The translations under genes were made by a program, and so were the position numbers. From contig NZ_CANMIJ010000001.1 in the NCBI RefSeq assembly GCF_947497915.1, forward strand, positions 1,609,611-1,673,610: a DNA stretch of 64,000 nt, given 5' to 3'. Numbering within the stretch: the stretch's first letter is position 1; each line of letters begins with the position of its first letter. Of this stretch, positions 62,222 through 64,000 are shown piece by piece. Source of the stretch: an uncultured Erythrobacter sp. Lineage in GTDB: Bacteria > Pseudomonadota > Alphaproteobacteria > Sphingomonadales > Sphingomonadaceae. Below the pieces are notes generated by a model. The model was not told the origin of the DNA. It was given only the letters and a program-made list of their open reading frames with translations, and searched no databases.

Positions 62222-63273
62222 GAATTCGTTCCACTTTCCCGGTCCAGCAATTCGGCCTTGATCTCAGGTCCATAGGCATAGCCGCCGATCGAACCATCCG
62301 CTTGCACCACACGGTGGCACGGGATCAGGACGGCGATGTTGTTCGCCCCGTTCGCCCCGCCAACGGCGCGGCTTGCATTCGGGTTGCCCAGCGTAGCAGC
62401 AAGCTGACCGTAACTACGCGTTTCGCCTGCGGGAATTTGGCGCAAGGCCTGCCAAACGCGCTGCTGGAATGCGGTGCCTTTCACGTCGAGCGGGATGGCG
62501 GAGGCATCGTTCGCAGGCTCCTCCACCGCCGCCACGACTTGCTCAAACAAGGCGCGGAAACCTTCGCCGCCTTGCACCAGTTCAGCCTTGGGGAAACGCG
62601 CGCGCAATTGCTCTTCGCCTTCGTTGAAAGACAGGCAGCACACGCCCTTCTCGGTCGCGGCGACCAGCATCTGGCCAATCGATGTTGCAAGCACGCTCCA
62701 ATGGATTGTGCGGCCTTTCCCGCCGTCGCGCCAATCGCTTGCCTGCATTCCCAATCGTCCTTTTGTATCTGCGTAGAACCGCGACGGCGCGGAATAGCCC
62801 GCATCATACAGCGCATCGGTGACGCTGGCTCCGCCTTCAAGCGCACCTTTCACCTTTTCCTCTCTTAATGCCCGGGCAAAGGCCGAGGGAGAGAGGCCAA
62901 CGGTGCGTTTGAACAGCCGCTGAAAATGGGTTGGCGAATATCCCGTAAGCTCCGCGAGTTGATCCAGCGTCTGTGACCCGTCCGCTCTGATGACAGCAAT
63001 CGCGGCAAGCACACAGGCTTCCTCTGAGCTTTGCGTATTGGGCGAACAGCGTTTGCAAGCGCGCAAGCCCGCCGCCTCTGCGTCATCACCGCAGGTGTAG
63101 AATTTCACATTCTTCCGATGCGGCGCGCGTGCGGGGCAGCTTGGGCGGCAATAGATGCCGGTTGAATGGACGCCCGTGACGAATGCGCCGTCATAGCGGC
63201 GATCTTTCGCCAGTGCGATGCGCCAGCGATCATCATCGGAAAGGTCGCGGTGTAAGGAACGGTGATCAGTCAT
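62218..63273 (-). CDS. ada: Bifunctional Ada: alkylation-response regulator and DNA methyltransferase
   Basis: Alkylation repair protein of 351 residues. The N-terminal Ada zinc domain has its four cysteines (GIYCRPSCPA and RACKRCSP), where the first accepts methyl from phosphotriesters. Then an AraC-type HTH (TLDQLAELTGYSPTHFQRLF), and a C-terminal O6-alkylguanine transferase with active Cys in VLIPCHRVVQADGSIGGYAY (about 320). When methylated, Ada activates its regulon. The downstream ICL/PEPM gene is coupled by a 4-base overlap. Confidence 0.96.
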   Translation of the reverse strand: MTDHRSLHRDLSDDDRWRIALAKDRRYDGAFVTGVHSTGIYCRPSCPARAPHRKNVKFYTCGDDAEAAGLRACKRCSPNTQSSEEACVLAAIAVIRADGSQTLDQLAELTGYSPTHFQRLFKRTVGLSPSAFARALREEKVKGALEGGASVTDALYDAGYSAPSRFYADTKGRLGMQASDWRDGGKGRTIHWSVLATSIGQMLVAATEKGVCCLSFNEGEEQLRARFPKAELVQGGEGFRALFEQVVAAVEEPANDASAIPLDVKGTAFQQRVWQALRQIPAGETRSYGQLAATLGNPNASRAVGGANGANNIAVLIPCHRVVQADGSIGGYAYGPEIKAELLDRESGTNS

Positions 63274-63338
63274 GCACTCTTTCTAAGAGCCACTCCTGAT
63301 ACTTGCATCCCGAAGCTTGCGCTCAATAGAAGCCTGGA

Positions 63339-63986
63339 TCAGCGCGGCGTGATCGCTTCTGACAATGCGCGGCTGCGCGCCTGAAGCGATTGGACACTCG
63401 CCCCGCTGGCAACGCGGGCATAGGAATGAACAAAGACATGGCGATCGCCGACCACTGTGCCGCATGATCCGACATAGACAGGTTCTGTCTTACCATCGGA
63501 AAATGTCACCACAACTTCGCCGCCCAGATAGGCGCATTGATCGTCAGTCCCGCTGAGGCCAAAATTGACGACACGAACATCGCGGTCGCCTTCCGTTTCC
63601 TCACGCAGGTCAATCAGACCCTGCTTGCCGCCATTGTTGACGGGGAATTGCTGCTCCAATTCAGCAGCCAAGCCAGCGATAAAGTCTTCTTTCGCCATCG
63701 TCACTTTGTCGAGGCCGCGCGGGCTTTTGACCAACACGTAATCCTGTTCAAACGTGCCGCAGCGTTGCAAGTCCACAGGGGTAACGTTGCGCGTATCACC
63801 CGAAGCATACTGCTTTGCTGTGTCGGCATCATCGCCGGCTGGCAAACAAAAGCCATCAGGGACGTCGACGACAAAACGGTCTCCGTCGATTTTGAAACCA
63901 AGCTGCTGGGTCTGGGCCGATGCCGCGGAAGCTGTCAAAGCCAGCGCGCCAGCGACCATCGAAATGCAAAATCCGCGAGTTGTCAT
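63339..63986 (-). CDS. Secreted protein, unknown
   Basis: A 215-residue exported protein with a signal peptide ending in TASAASAQ (about residue 24). The mature part is a beta-rich domain beginning QLGFKIDGDRFVVDVPDG with four cysteines (FCLP, RCGTF, QCAYL, GSCGT) that could pair as disulfides. I take ATG 63986, with GAGGA five bases upstream, over the GTG at 63989. No family recognised. It is 65 bases upstream of ada on the minus strand. Confidence 0.7.
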   Translation of the reverse strand: MTTRGFCISMVAGALALTASAASAQTQQLGFKIDGDRFVVDVPDGFCLPAGDDADTAKQYASGDTRNVTPVDLQRCGTFEQDYVLVKSPRGLDKVTMAKEDFIAGLAAELEQQFPVNNGGKQGLIDLREETEGDRDVRVVNFGLSGTDDQCAYLGGEVVVTFSDGKTEPVYVGSCGTVVGDRHVFVHSYARVASGASVQSLQARSRALSEAITPR

Positions 63987-64000
63987 CACAATCCTCTTTG

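Overview
The window is a dense, high-GC stretch of bacterial chromosome, most likely from an alphaproteobacterium of the Sphingomonadales (Erythrobacter/Altererythrobacter-like). Signs of this are the plsX-fabH-ihfA-MerR order with rpmF just upstream, a DciA (DUF721) gene next to mutY, DsbA-like genes and smc, a DUF1489 protein, aerobic-type CobT, and paired DUF1800/DUF1501 genes. The genus is inferred from protein style, not proven. I saw no tRNA, rRNA, CRISPR array, transposase or integrase.

Layout. 1-8.1 kb: the 3' part of mgtE, a DUF1489 gene, an orphan Flp pilin, a cytochrome b561 / lipoprotein cytochrome c' pair, and a tightly packed minus-strand operon (beta-lactamase-fold hydrolase, NudC, FrnE-like DsbA, DUF1295 membrane protein, secreted unknown). 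8.2-18.5 kb: core genome maintenance and lipid genes: mutY, dciA, two thioredoxin-fold proteins, smc, then the minus-strand rpmF-plsX-fabH-ihfA-MerR cluster. 18.7-22.9 kb: a MAPEG protein, a desaturase divergent from an ArsR regulator with a clear three-half-site operator region, a small membrane protein, an MBL hydrolase, and an S24-type repressor divergent from two small unknown genes with two palindromic operators between them. 22.9-28.6 kb: aldehyde dehydrogenase, acetolactate-synthase-like enzyme, 2-hydroxyacid dehydrogenase and cysS.

28.6-45.0 kb is the standout: a three-gene minus-strand locus of 16.4 kb. It encodes, in transcription order, a secreted TPR protein with a C-terminal CHAT caspase-like protease domain (His871/Cys920 dyad), a TpsB/FhaC-type outer-membrane transporter, and a giant (about 3809-residue) beta-helical TpsA exoprotein with a filamentous-haemagglutinin-type secretion domain. 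The protease and transporter genes overlap by four bases. I read this as a two-partner secretion system with a dedicated exported caspase-like protease, possibly for maturation, release or activation of the giant adhesin. That function is inference.

45.2-64 kb: nitroreductase - small membrane protein - cobT chained by ATGA/GTGA overlaps, a transaldolase, a frameshifted DUF2490 outer-membrane protein gene, DUF4197, priA, a secreted TPR protein, an iron-sulfur photolyase of the PhrB type, an S41-like protease, a glutathione transferase, the DUF1800/DUF1501 export pair, and a minus-strand ada - ICL/PEPM-family pair followed at the right edge by a secreted unknown.
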